A stretch of DNA of 64,000 nucleotides from Croceimicrobium sp963977415 (GCA_963977415.1 CAXBOS010000011.1:62001-126000); one strand, 5' to 3'. Numbered from the stretch's first letter, positions 17,908-27,134 are shown. Numbers and translations: made by a program. The notes: generated by a model from the sequence alone, not told the origin.

Positions 17908-18900
17908 ATGAATTACCAAGAGCAATTGGTTAAACGCTTAAATAGCAGTCTTCCTCCTGGACAATCATTAGCCCCCATACTTTCAGATATACTGAATATA
18001 AGCATGGATAGTGCCTATCGGAGAATTAGCGGAAAGACACACTTCAGTCTCGATGAATCCATCAAAATTGCCGAGCACTTCACAATAGGGCTTGACAGCC
18101 TAAAAAATCCCAATCAGCTCAGTGCAAGTATCCGCTTCACCAACTTGGATTCTAAAATGGAAAGCTTTAAAGAGTACTTAAGCAATCTTATGCAAAATCT
18201 TAAGATGATTGAGCATGCTGAAAGTGGCACTCTTTATTACTCCTGCTTAGATATACCCATTTTTCAAAATCTTAGTCTACCCAATTTAGCCGCCTTTAAA
18301 ATGTATTATTGGATGCATGCTGTAATGGAGGTGGAGGAATTGCAGGGTAAAATCTTGGAAAAAGATACTATTAGTCAAGAGCTTATTGACTTAGGAAAAG
18401 CCATCTTTGAACAGTATTCTAAAATCCACTCGATCGAACTCTGGACCACCAATACCCTAAATAGTACTTTAAGGCAAATAGAGTTTTATTTTAATTCCGG
18501 TCACATCCGCTCAGAGGAGGTTTTACAGGACCTTTACGCTGATCTCGAGGAACTTATTGACCGTCAAGAACTAATGGCAGAACGAGGAACCAAGGTGATT
18601 AATCGAATTCCCGAAGCCAATGAAAAACGGAACTTTTCGCTTTATGAAAGTGATATAGAGCTTTCTAATAATGGTGCTTTAGCCATTATTAACGGGGTTC
18701 GATTATCATTTATAGGCCATCTTACTTTTAATTCGCTGATCTCCGATCACCACCAACTAAATGAAATGACCTATAATTGGTACGATCGTCTCGTGCGTAA
18801 ATCCACACTGATTAGCGAAGTTGCGGCAAAACAGCGCTATCAATTTATTAAGCATCTAAAAAGTGAGTTAGCACAAAGTAAGCTAAGAGTGCTTGGCTAA
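17908..18900 (+). CDS. helix-turn-helix transcriptional regulator (BetR/XRE-like)
   Basis: The 330-aa protein has an N-terminal DNA-binding region (about 1-65). Its pattern LSDILNISMDSAYRRISGKTHFSL is typical of Bacteroidota regulators related to BetR/XRE proteins. A long helical C-terminal domain of unknown function follows (about 75-330), probably for dimerisation or ligand sensing. It is divergent from the CsgG-like/barrel operon across a 219-bp region. Two 25-bp direct repeats abut its start codon, which suggests it may bind there. The true target set is unknown. Confidence 0.82.
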   Translation: MNYQEQLVKRLNSSLPPGQSLAPILSDILNISMDSAYRRISGKTHFSLDESIKIAEHFTIGLDSLKNPNQLSASIRFTNLDSKMESFKEYLSNLMQNLKMIEHAESGTLYYSCLDIPIFQNLSLPNLAAFKMYYWMHAVMEVEELQGKILEKDTISQELIDLGKAIFEQYSKIHSIELWTTNTLNSTLRQIEFYFNSGHIRSEEVLQDLYADLEELIDRQELMAERGTKVINRIPEANEKRNFSLYESDIELSNNGALAIINGVRLSFIGHLTFNSLISDHHQLNEMTYNWYDRLVRKSTLISEVAAKQRYQFIKHLKSELAQSKLRVLG

Positions 18901-18908
18901 GAGTTGCA

Positions 18909-19778
18909 CTAGTCGTCTTCGATAAGAATACCCATTTTCCCCATCTGATAATCGCGCATGGCTTCTAATATTTGGGTTTGGTTGTTCATTACGTAAGGCC
19001 CGTAATGCTCTACTTTTTCTTTTATCGCTTGCGCAGAAAGGATTAAAAACTGGCTATCTTCCAAAAGGGTAATTTCTATTGTACTACCGCCTTCTTGAAA
19101 GGTAACAAAGCTTTCTGCCTCCACTATACCGTAGCCTTTTAGTTGCGCCTGTCCTTTAATTAGATATAGCGCCGTGGCAAAATCTTCATTAATCTCATAG
19201 GTTTCGTTGGCACCTTTTTTTCCTTTCCCCCATAAAATAGTCATGGGAAAGTGGTTCTTTATTTTGGTGGTTTCCCCAAGATAGGTTCCCGCAATGAGGC
19301 TTGTTTCTAAGTGCGCATCTACCGAAGTGAAAAGAGGCATTTCGCCTTTCGGCAGATGATAATAAGCAGGAATATCCAATTTATTTTCAGCAGGCGAATT
19401 TATCCACAACTGAATGATTTCTTGCTTTCCATCGGCAGCGGCCAGTGCTTCCGAAGGTCTTTCGCTGTGCACAATTCCCGCCCCAGCATTTAACCACTGC
19501 ACCTCCCCTGCTTGGGCAACTTGATTATTCCCAAAGCTATCGCGGTGATGCACTTCTCCTTCTACGACAAAGGTAACCGGACTAAAACCTCGATGCGGAT
19601 GGGGACTAATGCCCTGACCGCGCGCAGGACGATCCGAGTAGGCTTGCATTTCTGCATGATGTAAAATGAGAAATGGATCGAAATAAGGAACTTTCTCGGT
19701 CGGAATCGCTTGCTTTACAGGAACTCCGCCCATATCTATTAATTGGGCAGGGAGATTATATTTTACTTGCTTGCGCAT
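18909..19778 (-). CDS. pirin family protein
   Basis: Pirins are cupin metalloproteins; some show quercetin 2,3-dioxygenase activity and others are nuclear or regulatory. The 289-aa sequence carries the metal ligands of the N-terminal cupin, HPHRG (two His) and VHSER (His and Glu), plus the family segments FDPFLILHHAEM and GEVHHRDSFGN. The C-terminal cupin lacks these residues, as usual. There is no signal peptide, so it is cytosolic. It follows cvfB by 88 bp but has its own likely promoter. A second, differently targeted pirin lies at 39149. Confidence 0.93.
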   Translation of the reverse strand: MRKQVKYNLPAQLIDMGGVPVKQAIPTEKVPYFDPFLILHHAEMQAYSDRPARGQGISPHPHRGFSPVTFVVEGEVHHRDSFGNNQVAQAGEVQWLNAGAGIVHSERPSEALAAADGKQEIIQLWINSPAENKLDIPAYYHLPKGEMPLFTSVDAHLETSLIAGTYLGETTKIKNHFPMTILWGKGKKGANETYEINEDFATALYLIKGQAQLKGYGIVEAESFVTFQEGGSTIEITLLEDSQFLILSAQAIKEKVEHYGPYVMNNQTQILEAMRDYQMGKMGILIEDD

Positions 19779-19799
19779 GATCTATCAAAATTTGAAGAT

Positions 19800-19807
19800 C
19801 AAAATTA
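19800..19807 (-). promoter_or_regulatory. -7 element for pirin gene
   Basis: Minus-strand TAATTTTG matches TAnnTTTG, 21 bp before the pirin ATG at 19778. Confidence 0.5.
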
Positions 19808-19866
19808 CTGCTAATTGCGATGGTAGATTATAATATCATCGATAACAATAAAACATTTCAAGTCGG

Positions 19867-20697
19867 CTATTTATTTAAGCTTAAGCCCTTATCGTCGATA
19901 TTGATTAAGCGCTGCTTATAAAGCGTTCCTACCGCTTTCTTAAAGGTTTTTTTACTCATGCTTAGCTTGTCCTTAATCTCTTCAGGACTGCTTTTATCGT
20001 TTAGCGCTAAAAAGCCACCGTCTTTCTCTAAGCGAGTTAAAATTCTTTGCGCGTTTACTTCTATATTTTGTACTCCCATAGCTTGAACTAGAAAATCTAC
20101 TTTACCATCTTCCCGCACTTTACGGATATGGGCTTTCACTTTATCTCCCACTTTTAAGGGCTCAAAAATCTCATTGTGATAGATCTGACCGCGGTAGCGA
20201 TTATCGGCTATGGCTAAAAATCCCAGTTCGGTTTTTTCGATAAGAAGCAAGTTCGCTTCTGCCCCAATTTCCAAATCATTCGGCTCTTTCTCTACAAATC
20301 GCTCCAATCTGCCCGAAGCCACTAAACGTTCACTTAAGGCATCTATGTAAATATAAACACCATATAAAGAGCCTTCTATCATTGGATTATGCTGCTCCTT
20401 AAAGGGAACCAAAATCTGCTTATCTAAACCCCAGTCCATGAAAGTACCGAAGGACGTGTTTTGCTTGGCTTCTAAAACGGCAAAGTCACCCACCTCGGCT
20501 ACCGGCATTTGCAGGCTGGCAATAAGACGTTCCTCTGAATCGCGGTATACGAAAACCTCCATTTCCTCATCGACCTTATGCCCTTTAGGCAAACGACTGT
20601 TAGGAAGAAGTACCTCGTTTCCTTTAGCATCTTCTAAATACATGCCTTGGGGGGCATAGCGCTTGGCGATTAATTTATTGCGTTTTCCGAGTTCCAT
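19867..20697 (-). CDS. cvfB: CvfB-like S1-domain RNA-binding protein
   Basis: The 276-aa protein matches the CvfB/YitL family: tandem S1-like domains (N-terminal about 1-65, the second about 70-135 with SFGTFMDWGLDKQILVPF, the third about 145-215 with GFLAIADNRYRGQIYHNEI and VKAHIRKVREDGKVDFLV). A C-terminal winged-helix segment (LSMSKKTFKKAVGTLYKQRLI) completes it. In Firmicutes the family affects virulence-gene expression and RNA binding; its role in Bacteroidota is not defined. It starts 2 bp after the stop of the SulP transporter gene, so it is probably translated from the same mRNA. Confidence 0.9.
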   Translation of the reverse strand: MELGKRNKLIAKRYAPQGMYLEDAKGNEVLLPNSRLPKGHKVDEEMEVFVYRDSEERLIASLQMPVAEVGDFAVLEAKQNTSFGTFMDWGLDKQILVPFKEQHNPMIEGSLYGVYIYIDALSERLVASGRLERFVEKEPNDLEIGAEANLLLIEKTELGFLAIADNRYRGQIYHNEIFEPLKVGDKVKAHIRKVREDGKVDFLVQAMGVQNIEVNAQRILTRLEKDGGFLALNDKSSPEEIKDKLSMSKKTFKKAVGTLYKQRLINIDDKGLSLNK

Positions 20698-20699
20698 AC

Positions 20700-22292
20700 T
20701 TATTGCATTGCTTGCGCCATAACGTGATAGCGCGGATCATCTATACTTTTTTCAATTACTTCCGCCAATTTGGGCGAAGCCTTCACCATTAAAATCTGGC
20801 ATTCTTCGCTAAGGTGACGAATATGAACCTCTTTACCTAAAGATTGGTATTTTTCTACCAAGCCATGCAAGGCCTCAAGGGCAGAATGGTCGGTAACGCG
20901 AGATTCCATAAAATCAATAATCACCTTATCCGGATCATTATTGGGATCAAATTTAGCTTTAAAAGCCTGAATACTGCCAAAAAATAATGGTCCCCAAATT
21001 TCGTAAACCTTGGTACCATCTTCCAAAATCATCTTGCGAGCGCGAATGCGTTTAGCACTTTCCCAGGCAAAAACGAGAGCACTTAAAACGATACCCGAGG
21101 CCACGGCTATGGCCAGATCAAAAATTACCGTTAAGGAAGAAACTGCTATTAAAACTATGGCGTCGCTTAAAGGGATTTTGTTCAAAATACGGAAGCTAGA
21201 CCAAGCGAAAGTGCCTACCACTACCATAAACATTACGCCAACTAAGGCGGCAATGGGCACTCTTTCAATTAAGGGAGAAGCAAAAAGAATAAAGGCCAAT
21301 AAGGTCAATGCGGCAACAATTCCGGATAAACGGGTTCTGCCGCCCCCTTTAATGTTTATAATGGATTGACCAATCATTGCACATCCTCCCATTCCGCCGA
21401 AAAGCCCAGTAACAATATTTGCCCCACCTTGCGCTAAACACTCACGATTAGAATTACCGCGGGTTTCGGTGAGCTCATCTACTAAATTTAGCGTCATTAA
21501 AGATTCTATTAATCCAATGGCTGCTAATATTAATGAGTAAGGTAATATGAAAGCTAAGGTCTCCATATTAAAAGGAATCTTTTCAAAAATGGCCCACTGA
21601 AACTCGGGTATACCGCCTTCTAAACCAGAACCACCCCCGCCTCTTATAAAGCTTCCAACGGTGGCTACATCTAAATTCCCGAAAATTACTAGGGCTGAAA
21701 CCACCAAAATCCCAATTAAAGCTTCTGGTAGTTTCTTATTGAGACGCGGTAAGAATTTCATAATGGCCATGGTTAATCCTACAAGACCAATCATTAAATA
21801 CAACGCTTGGCCTGACATCCACTGCATTTCTCCGCCGACGCGTTCTTTAAACATGCCCATCTGTGAAAGGAAAATTACGATGGCCAAACCATTTACAAAT
21901 CCCATCATTACAGGATGAGGAATCAAACGCACGAATTTCCCCAACTTTAAAGCACCGACTAGCATTTGAATCAAACCCATTAGGATTACGGTGGCGAAGA
22001 GGTAGTACAATCCTAAATTCTCCGACTCCGCCCCCATGGCATTACCTTCCGCAACTAGCGAAACCATTACTACGGCTAAAGCTCCGGTTGCCCCGCTAAT
22101 CATACCTGGCCGGCCTCCAAAAATAGAAGTGATAAGCCCAATCATAAAGGCCGCATACAATCCTACTAAGGGATCCACACCTGCCACAAAGGCAAAAGCC
22201 ACGGCTTCAGGTACTAAGGCTAGTGCTACGGTTAATCCACTAAAAATATCGTTTCGAGCATTGGCACTTTGACGGCGAATAAACTCTTTCAT
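20700..22292 (-). CDS. SulP family inorganic anion transporter with STAS domain
   Basis: SulP proteins move sulfate, bicarbonate or other anions across the inner membrane, often with Na+ or H+. The 530-aa protein has about 12-14 membrane segments (about 15-420), including the family signatures ALALVPEAVAFAFVAGV and GLIESLMTLNLVDELT. A cytosolic STAS domain lies at about 430-520 (VIIDFMESRVTDHSALEAL). The ATG at 22292 is preferred over an upstream GTG at 22301. Substrate cannot be decided; no cysteine or sulfate assimilation genes and no carbonic anhydrase are adjacent. It is first in a two-gene unit with cvfB. Confidence 0.93.
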   Translation of the reverse strand: MKEFIRRQSANARNDIFSGLTVALALVPEAVAFAFVAGVDPLVGLYAAFMIGLITSIFGGRPGMISGATGALAVVMVSLVAEGNAMGAESENLGLYYLFATVILMGLIQMLVGALKLGKFVRLIPHPVMMGFVNGLAIVIFLSQMGMFKERVGGEMQWMSGQALYLMIGLVGLTMAIMKFLPRLNKKLPEALIGILVVSALVIFGNLDVATVGSFIRGGGGSGLEGGIPEFQWAIFEKIPFNMETLAFILPYSLILAAIGLIESLMTLNLVDELTETRGNSNRECLAQGGANIVTGLFGGMGGCAMIGQSIINIKGGGRTRLSGIVAALTLLAFILFASPLIERVPIAALVGVMFMVVVGTFAWSSFRILNKIPLSDAIVLIAVSSLTVIFDLAIAVASGIVLSALVFAWESAKRIRARKMILEDGTKVYEIWGPLFFGSIQAFKAKFDPNNDPDKVIIDFMESRVTDHSALEALHGLVEKYQSLGKEVHIRHLSEECQILMVKASPKLAEVIEKSIDDPRYHVMAQAMQ

Positions 22293-22462
22293 TCTAAACA
22301 CTTTAGGTTAACTAAAAGGGCGCAAAACTAAGCTTATTTAAAGACATGAGCAGGGCTTTGCTTGAATTATAATTTGCCTCTTTTTGCTAGAGGTTTTCTA
22401 AATATTTCCTTAGTAATTTCTAAGCCTTTAAAAATAAAATCATTGCTACCTTCGTACGGATT

Positions 22463-23860
22463 ATGGAAAAAGCGCTAAAAACTGCCAAACCAAAAGTGTA
22501 TAGCCTCTTAAAGTTAAACCAAGCTTTGCAAGGTTTAATCGAAAGAGAGTTAGGTCAGCGACTATTTTGGGTAAAAGCAGAGATCGCCCAGTTTACGGTT
22601 TCCAAGGCAGGACATGCTTATTTAGAGCTAATTGAGGAAGATAATGGGGTAAAAAAAGCTTCCGTACAAGCAATAATCTGGGCTACTAGCCTTAGCCATC
22701 TGAAACTAAAATTAGGCGATAATTTTAGAGCACTTCTAAAGGAGGGTAGTGAAATCGTTTTCCTCTGTAGAATTGAGTTTCATGAGATTTACGGTTTAAA
22801 ACTACGCATTAGCGATGTGGATCTCAGCTACACTTTAGGCGAGTTAGAAAAGCGTAAACAGAAAAATATTGAAAGCCTAAAGGCAGAAGGCCTTTTCACC
22901 TTAAACAAGCAAACTTACGAGGGGAGAGTCATTCAACGAATCGCCTTAATAACCTCTTCACAAGCGGCGGCTTTCCAAGATTTCAACGAGCACCTGCGTC
23001 GTAATGAACAAGGCTATAAATTTGTTATCGACCATTTTGAAGCCAAGGTACAAGGGCATGATTCGCCCAAAACATTGTTAGCGGCCTTAGCCAAAGTACC
23101 AACAGAAAATTACGATGCTATTGCTTTTATCCGCGGAGGTGGTAGCAAACTCGACTTAGATGCTTTCAACGATTTGGAACTCTGCCGCGCCGCAGCGCAA
23201 ATTGATATTCCCGTGCTAACCGGTATTGGTCACGAAAGTGATTTGAGCATATTGGATATGATTGTGAAGAGTCCGCATAGCACCCCTACTGCCTTGGCCG
23301 ATTACCTGATTGACAAAATGCAAAATTTCGAAAGTCAATTGCTAGAGAATTTTAATCACATTCGTCGTGCCGCTAGCCATGGTATTGGCTTACAGCAGGT
23401 GAAATTGGAGCGTTATGTTGAAATCTTAGGGAAATATCCCGTTAGTAATCTGCAGCAAAAACGGGGAGTTATTCATAATAGTGCGGGCGCCCTTATTCGG
23501 CTTAGCGCGGATAAGATTAATGAAAATGAAGTCTTATTAAAACTGTACCAGCAAAGACTGACGCGCCAACCCCAGGTGAAATTAAAGGATATTGAAGCTC
23601 CAAAACTGGCCGATATTAAAGAGCGATTAAGCCGATTGTTAGACTATCAACTAAAAGTGCAAAGCAATACGGTGCAGCGCATTGCGGAAGCCATTCAACT
23701 TGTAGAGCCGAGAAATACCCTAAAACGCGGTTATAGTATTAGTCGCCATAATGGCCAAGCGATAAAAGACAGCAAGGAATTAAAGATCGGTGACGAAATT
23801 GAAAGCACCCTTTTTAAGGGAAGAGTAATTTCGGAAGTAAAAAGAATTGAAAATGAGTAA
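22463..23860 (+). CDS. xseA: exodeoxyribonuclease VII large subunit
   Basis: XseA with XseB forms exonuclease VII, which degrades single-stranded DNA from both ends. The 465-aa protein has an N-terminal OB-fold domain (about 15-115, with LFWVKAEIAQFTVSKAGHAYLEL) and the catalytic domain (about 125-330), containing IALITSSQAAAFQDF, FIRGGGSKLDLDAFND and TGIGHESDLSILD. A long helical region follows and ends in the conserved PRNTLKRGYSI motif. A near-consensus -7 box (TACCTTCG) lies just upstream of the ATG. It overlaps xseB by 8 bp. Confidence 0.97.
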   Translation: MEKALKTAKPKVYSLLKLNQALQGLIERELGQRLFWVKAEIAQFTVSKAGHAYLELIEEDNGVKKASVQAIIWATSLSHLKLKLGDNFRALLKEGSEIVFLCRIEFHEIYGLKLRISDVDLSYTLGELEKRKQKNIESLKAEGLFTLNKQTYEGRVIQRIALITSSQAAAFQDFNEHLRRNEQGYKFVIDHFEAKVQGHDSPKTLLAALAKVPTENYDAIAFIRGGGSKLDLDAFNDLELCRAAAQIDIPVLTGIGHESDLSILDMIVKSPHSTPTALADYLIDKMQNFESQLLENFNHIRRAASHGIGLQQVKLERYVEILGKYPVSNLQQKRGVIHNSAGALIRLSADKINENEVLLKLYQQRLTRQPQVKLKDIEAPKLADIKERLSRLLDYQLKVQSNTVQRIAEAIQLVEPRNTLKRGYSISRHNGQAIKDSKELKIGDEIESTLFKGRVISEVKRIENE

Positions 23861-24053
23861 GACTAAAATTAGCTATGATGCCTCTTTCGAGGAATTGCAA
23901 GAAATTATGCAAGATCTACAAGAAGATGAAATTTCGGTAGATGACTTAACGGCCAAAGTAAAACGCGCAGCAGAACTATTGAAAATGTGCAACCAGATTT
24001 TAAGGGATACCGAAAAAAACGTAGGTGATTTAATTAAAGATTTGGGGATGTAA
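23853..24053 (+). CDS. xseB: exodeoxyribonuclease VII small subunit
   Basis: The 66-aa helical protein matches XseB, with SYDASFEELQEIMQDLQEDEI and a helical C-terminus ending VGDLIKDLGM. The start is taken as the ATG at 23853, which overlaps the xseA stop in ATGAGTAA. A TTG two codons earlier (23847) is possible but less likely. Overlap implies coupled translation at the ratio needed for the XseA-XseB complex. Confidence 0.95.
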   Translation: MSKTKISYDASFEELQEIMQDLQEDEISVDDLTAKVKRAAELLKMCNQILRDTEKNVGDLIKDLGM

Positions 24054-24073
24054 AGACGCATCTTGGCGTGACC

Positions 24074-24112
24074 AAAAAAAAGGCGGCCCGAAAACGAACC
24101 GCCTCTTTTAGC
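24074..24112. terminator. bidirectional intrinsic terminator between xseB and rocD
   Basis: AGGCGG (24081-24086) pairs with CCGCCT (24099-24104). A run of eight A precedes the stem, giving a T run on the minus strand after rocD. A CTTTTA tail follows on the plus strand after xseB. Confidence 0.8.
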
Positions 24113-24125
24113 ATTTTAAACTTGT

Positions 24126-25406
24126 CTATTCGAACTCATTCAGTGTACGCGTAATAATTTCAACGCACTCCATTAATTGTTCTTCAGTCATAACTAAAGG
24201 CGGAGCAAAACGGATAATATTTCCGTGGGTAGGCTTGGCTAAAAGACCATGATCGCGCAAACGCAAGCAGATATTCCAAGCGGTATCGCTTTCGGGAGAG
24301 TCGTTAATTACAATCGCATTGAGTAGGCCTCTACCACGCACTTTCGAAACCACTTTGCTTGTATCGATATATTTATTAATCTCAGCGCGAAAAATCTCCC
24401 CTAAACGACGAGCGTTTTGCGCTAATTTTTCATCCTTCACCACCTCTAAAGCCGCCATGGCAACCGCCGCTCCTAGTGGGTTTCCACCAAAAGTAGAACC
24501 ATGTGTTCCGGGTTTAATCACATGCATAATATGATCATCAGCCAAAACAGCTGAAACGGGATAAACGCCACCACTTAAGGCTTTACCTAAAATTAAAATA
24601 TCAGGTTTCACATAAGTCGCTTCTTGTCGTTCACAATGTCCTTCGCAAGTGCAAGAACCACAAACCGCTAATAAAGCACCGGTGCGGGCAATTCCCGTTT
24701 GGATTTCGTCGGCAATAAAAGCTACATCGTACTTATGGCATAGGGCACGCGCTTCGCGTAAATAATTCGCATCTGGGGTAACCACACCTGCTTCACCTTG
24801 AATAGGCTCCACTAAAAAACCCGCCACATGTTCGTCTTGCAATGCCTTTTCTAAGGCGGCTAAATCGTTGTAAGGAATCTTTTCAAAACCTGGGGTATAA
24901 GGACCAAAACCTGCGCGAGCTTCTTCATCATTTGAAAAAGAGATAATAGTAGTAGTGCGTCCGTGGAAGTTGTTTTCCGCCACTATTATTTTAGTACTAA
25001 CTTCAGGGTAGCCTTTCGTTTCTTGGGCCCATTTACGACAAATTTTAATGGCTGTTTCTACCGCCTCGGCGCCAGTATTCATCGGTAGGATCTTGTCGTA
25101 ACCGAAATACTCGGCCATATACTTATCGTAATCGCCCAGTTTAGAATTGTAAAAAGCGCGACTGGTAAGGGTTATTTTTTCGGCTTGCTCTTTTAATGCG
25201 CCAACAATACTGGGATGACAATGCCCTTGATTTACAGCAGAATAAGCAGACAGGAAGTCAAAATAGCGTTTTCCTTCCACGTCCCAAACATAGACCCCTT
25301 CGCCGCGGTCTAAAACCACAGGTAGAGGATGATAGTTATGGGCGCCGTATTTGTTTTCAAGGTCCATTAAAGACTGTGAAGCTGATTTCACATGAGAATC
25401 GTGCAT
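24126..25406 (-). CDS. rocD: ornithine aminotransferase
   Basis: RocD converts ornithine and 2-oxoglutarate to glutamate-5-semialdehyde and glutamate, using PLP, in arginine/proline metabolism. The 426-aa class III aminotransferase has MNTGAEAVETAIK for phosphate binding, Asp233 in IADEIQTGIAR and the PLP lysine Lys275 in ILGKALSGG. N-terminal ENKYGAHNYHPLPVV is family-typical. A cysteine-rich insertion, CGSCTCEGHC at residues 249-258, sits just before the PLP-lysine segment; I recall similar insertions in Bacteroidota homologues, but its role is not known to me. It is divergent from the RlmD-like gene, with 61 bp between starts. Confidence 0.95.
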   Translation of the reverse strand: MHDSHVKSASQSLMDLENKYGAHNYHPLPVVLDRGEGVYVWDVEGKRYFDFLSAYSAVNQGHCHPSIVGALKEQAEKITLTSRAFYNSKLGDYDKYMAEYFGYDKILPMNTGAEAVETAIKICRKWAQETKGYPEVSTKIIVAENNFHGRTTTIISFSNDEEARAGFGPYTPGFEKIPYNDLAALEKALQDEHVAGFLVEPIQGEAGVVTPDANYLREARALCHKYDVAFIADEIQTGIARTGALLAVCGSCTCEGHCERQEATYVKPDILILGKALSGGVYPVSAVLADDHIMHVIKPGTHGSTFGGNPLGAAVAMAALEVVKDEKLAQNARRLGEIFRAEINKYIDTSKVVSKVRGRGLLNAIVINDSPESDTAWNICLRLRDHGLLAKPTHGNIIRFAPPLVMTEEQLMECVEIITRTLNEFE

Positions 25407-25451
25407 GAGAGATATTTTAATTTAAGATGTGTCTTCGGGCCGCAAATTAGG

Positions 25452-25459
25452 TAATTTTG
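25452..25459 (+). promoter_or_regulatory. -7 element for rlmD-like gene
   Basis: TAATTTTG matches TAnnTTTG and ends 8 bp before the ATG at 25468. Transcription would start almost at the start codon, so the mRNA would have little or no leader. Confidence 0.55.
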
Positions 25460-25467
25460 CCCGCTCT

Positions 25468-26904
25468 ATGGCACAAAGACACTTTTACCACCGACATCAG
25501 ATTGTTGATTTAACAATTAATGATTTAGCCTTTGAAGGGAAAGGCATTGCAAAGATTGATAATGAACAGGGACGCTATATAGTCTTTGTCCCTAATACTA
25601 TTCCTGGGCAAAAAGTGACAGTGCGCATCAGTAAAGCAAAAAGGCAATATGCTGAAGCTAATTTAGTGGCTGTTTTAGAAAAAAGTCCTTTAGAGCAAGA
25701 ACCACAATTCCATGCTATTCCAGGTGCTCCTTATATAAACCTCCCGCTTGATAAGCAGTACGGCTACAAAGAAAAAAATACCTTGGAGCTATTTCGTCGC
25801 ATCGGGAAAATTGAAAATGTTGAAGAGCTTTATGATGAATACTTGCCTTCCCCCCGCTCTTTTCACTATCGCAATAAAATGGAATATTCTTTTGCGGCCG
25901 TGGTTGCCGAAGGCAATCATTTAGTGGATGGCTTTGCACTTGGCTTTAAGAAACGTGGACAATGGTTAGCGGTGGAATCATTAAAAGGTGATTCAGGTAT
26001 TTTTGATACGCAGGTAGAGAACTTCTTGCCTCAATTAGAAAGCTATTTTAAAGAGCGTGGCTTTAGTGCCTGGCACGGACGTTTGCATAGCGGTTTCTGC
26101 CGGATGCTCGGAGTTAAAAAGTCTTACAGCCAAGATAAACTGCTTATTAATTTTATGAGCAGCAGTAGCGAGTTGGATCGCTTTGATGCGGCAGAATTTA
26201 CCCAGCTTTTTCAAAATGAGTTCGGCGATCGTATAGGTGGTTTGGTGCATACCATAAACGACGATATTGGCGACCGCCCCAATGCTCATGAAGGCGAGCG
26301 AAATATTTTAATAGGTGAAGATCATATTGAAGAAAGCATTTCCGGACTGAATTTTAAAATCAGTATCGAAAGCTTCTTTCAAACTAATCCCGCTTCCGCA
26401 GAAAGGCTCTATAAAAAAGCCTTAGACTATGTATTTGAAAAAGAAATTGACGATTTACCTTATGTTTTAGATTTATTTTCAGGTACAGGAACCATTACCC
26501 AATTATTAGCACAAAGAGCCAGTAAGGCCAAAGTTATCGGGGTGGAACTCGTAGCCCAAGCTGTAGCAGATGCCAAGATCAACGCAAAAGCCAATGGATT
26601 TGAAGATTTGCAATTTCACGCTTCCGACGTGGGATATTTCTTGCTAAATCACCCAGAATATCAAGGGAAAATTAACACCCTAACCCTAGACCCACCTCGG
26701 GCGGGAATTGCCCCGAAAACCTTACGCAAGGTGATACGCTTACAAGCCGAAAGAATGGTTTACATAAGTTGTAATCCTGCCACGCAAGCACGCGATATGG
26801 CTATTTTAGCAGAGGCAGGTTATGCTCTTAAAAAGTTCAGCTTAGTGGATCAATTTCCACATACTGCACATATAGAAAGTATAGCCCTTTTCGAAAGAGT
26901 TTAG
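25468..26904 (+). CDS. rlmD: RlmD/RumA-family 23S rRNA uracil-C5 methyltransferase
   Basis: RlmD makes 5-methyluridine in 23S rRNA. The 478-aa protein (ATG at 25468; an upstream GTG at 25429 would add 13 residues) has a TRAM RNA-binding domain (about 8-65, DLAFEGKGIAKI) and a methyltransferase domain. The latter carries VLDLFSGTGTITQLLA, LDPPRAGI and the catalytic cysteine in VYISCNPATQARD. The usual four cysteines of the [4Fe-4S] cluster are not present: the CxxxxxCxxC region reads FHAIPGAPYINLP. The fold and catalytic site are intact, so it is likely an active enzyme of a cluster-less subtype; the target uridine is uncertain. Confidence 0.88.
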   Translation: MAQRHFYHRHQIVDLTINDLAFEGKGIAKIDNEQGRYIVFVPNTIPGQKVTVRISKAKRQYAEANLVAVLEKSPLEQEPQFHAIPGAPYINLPLDKQYGYKEKNTLELFRRIGKIENVEELYDEYLPSPRSFHYRNKMEYSFAAVVAEGNHLVDGFALGFKKRGQWLAVESLKGDSGIFDTQVENFLPQLESYFKERGFSAWHGRLHSGFCRMLGVKKSYSQDKLLINFMSSSSELDRFDAAEFTQLFQNEFGDRIGGLVHTINDDIGDRPNAHEGERNILIGEDHIEESISGLNFKISIESFFQTNPASAERLYKKALDYVFEKEIDDLPYVLDLFSGTGTITQLLAQRASKAKVIGVELVAQAVADAKINAKANGFEDLQFHASDVGYFLLNHPEYQGKINTLTLDPPRAGIAPKTLRKVIRLQAERMVYISCNPATQARDMAILAEAGYALKKFSLVDQFPHTAHIESIALFERV

Positions 26905-27122
26905 TCGTTAAAGAAACCACTTAGTACCCGCCTAATTCCTTTGACCATAAGGAATACAGCGATGAGCATTATCACTAAGCTAATAATAACCCACAGGTAA
27001 TTTCCATTGCGTAATGCTGGCATTCCTAAACCCACATACAAGGCGGGGCCGCTAAACACTAAGGGCAGTGCAACGGCTAAAAAACGTATGCCTTCGGCTA
27101 TTTTTTGTTTGTCTGATTCCAT
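26901..27122 (-). CDS. small two-TM membrane protein (DUF6095-like)
   Basis: The 73-aa protein has two hydrophobic segments (about 12-32 and 43-62) joined by a short GMPALRNGNY loop, and ends KGIRRVLSGFFND. It resembles the DUF6095 family of flavobacteria as I recall it, where it often sits near murQ; here it does not. Function unknown; inner membrane location inferred. Its stop overlaps that of the convergent rlmD-like gene in TTAG. The -7 box ends 4 bp before its ATG. Confidence 0.8.
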   Translation of the reverse strand: MESDKQKIAEGIRFLAVALPLVFSGPALYVGLGMPALRNGNYLWVIISLVIMLIAVFLMVKGIRRVLSGFFND

Positions 27123-27126
27123 AGTT

Positions 27127-27134
27127 CAAATTTA
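27127..27134 (-). promoter_or_regulatory. -7 element for the small membrane protein
   Basis: Minus-strand TAAATTTG matches TAnnTTTG and ends 4 bp before the ATG at 27122, predicting a leaderless transcript. Confidence 0.5.
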
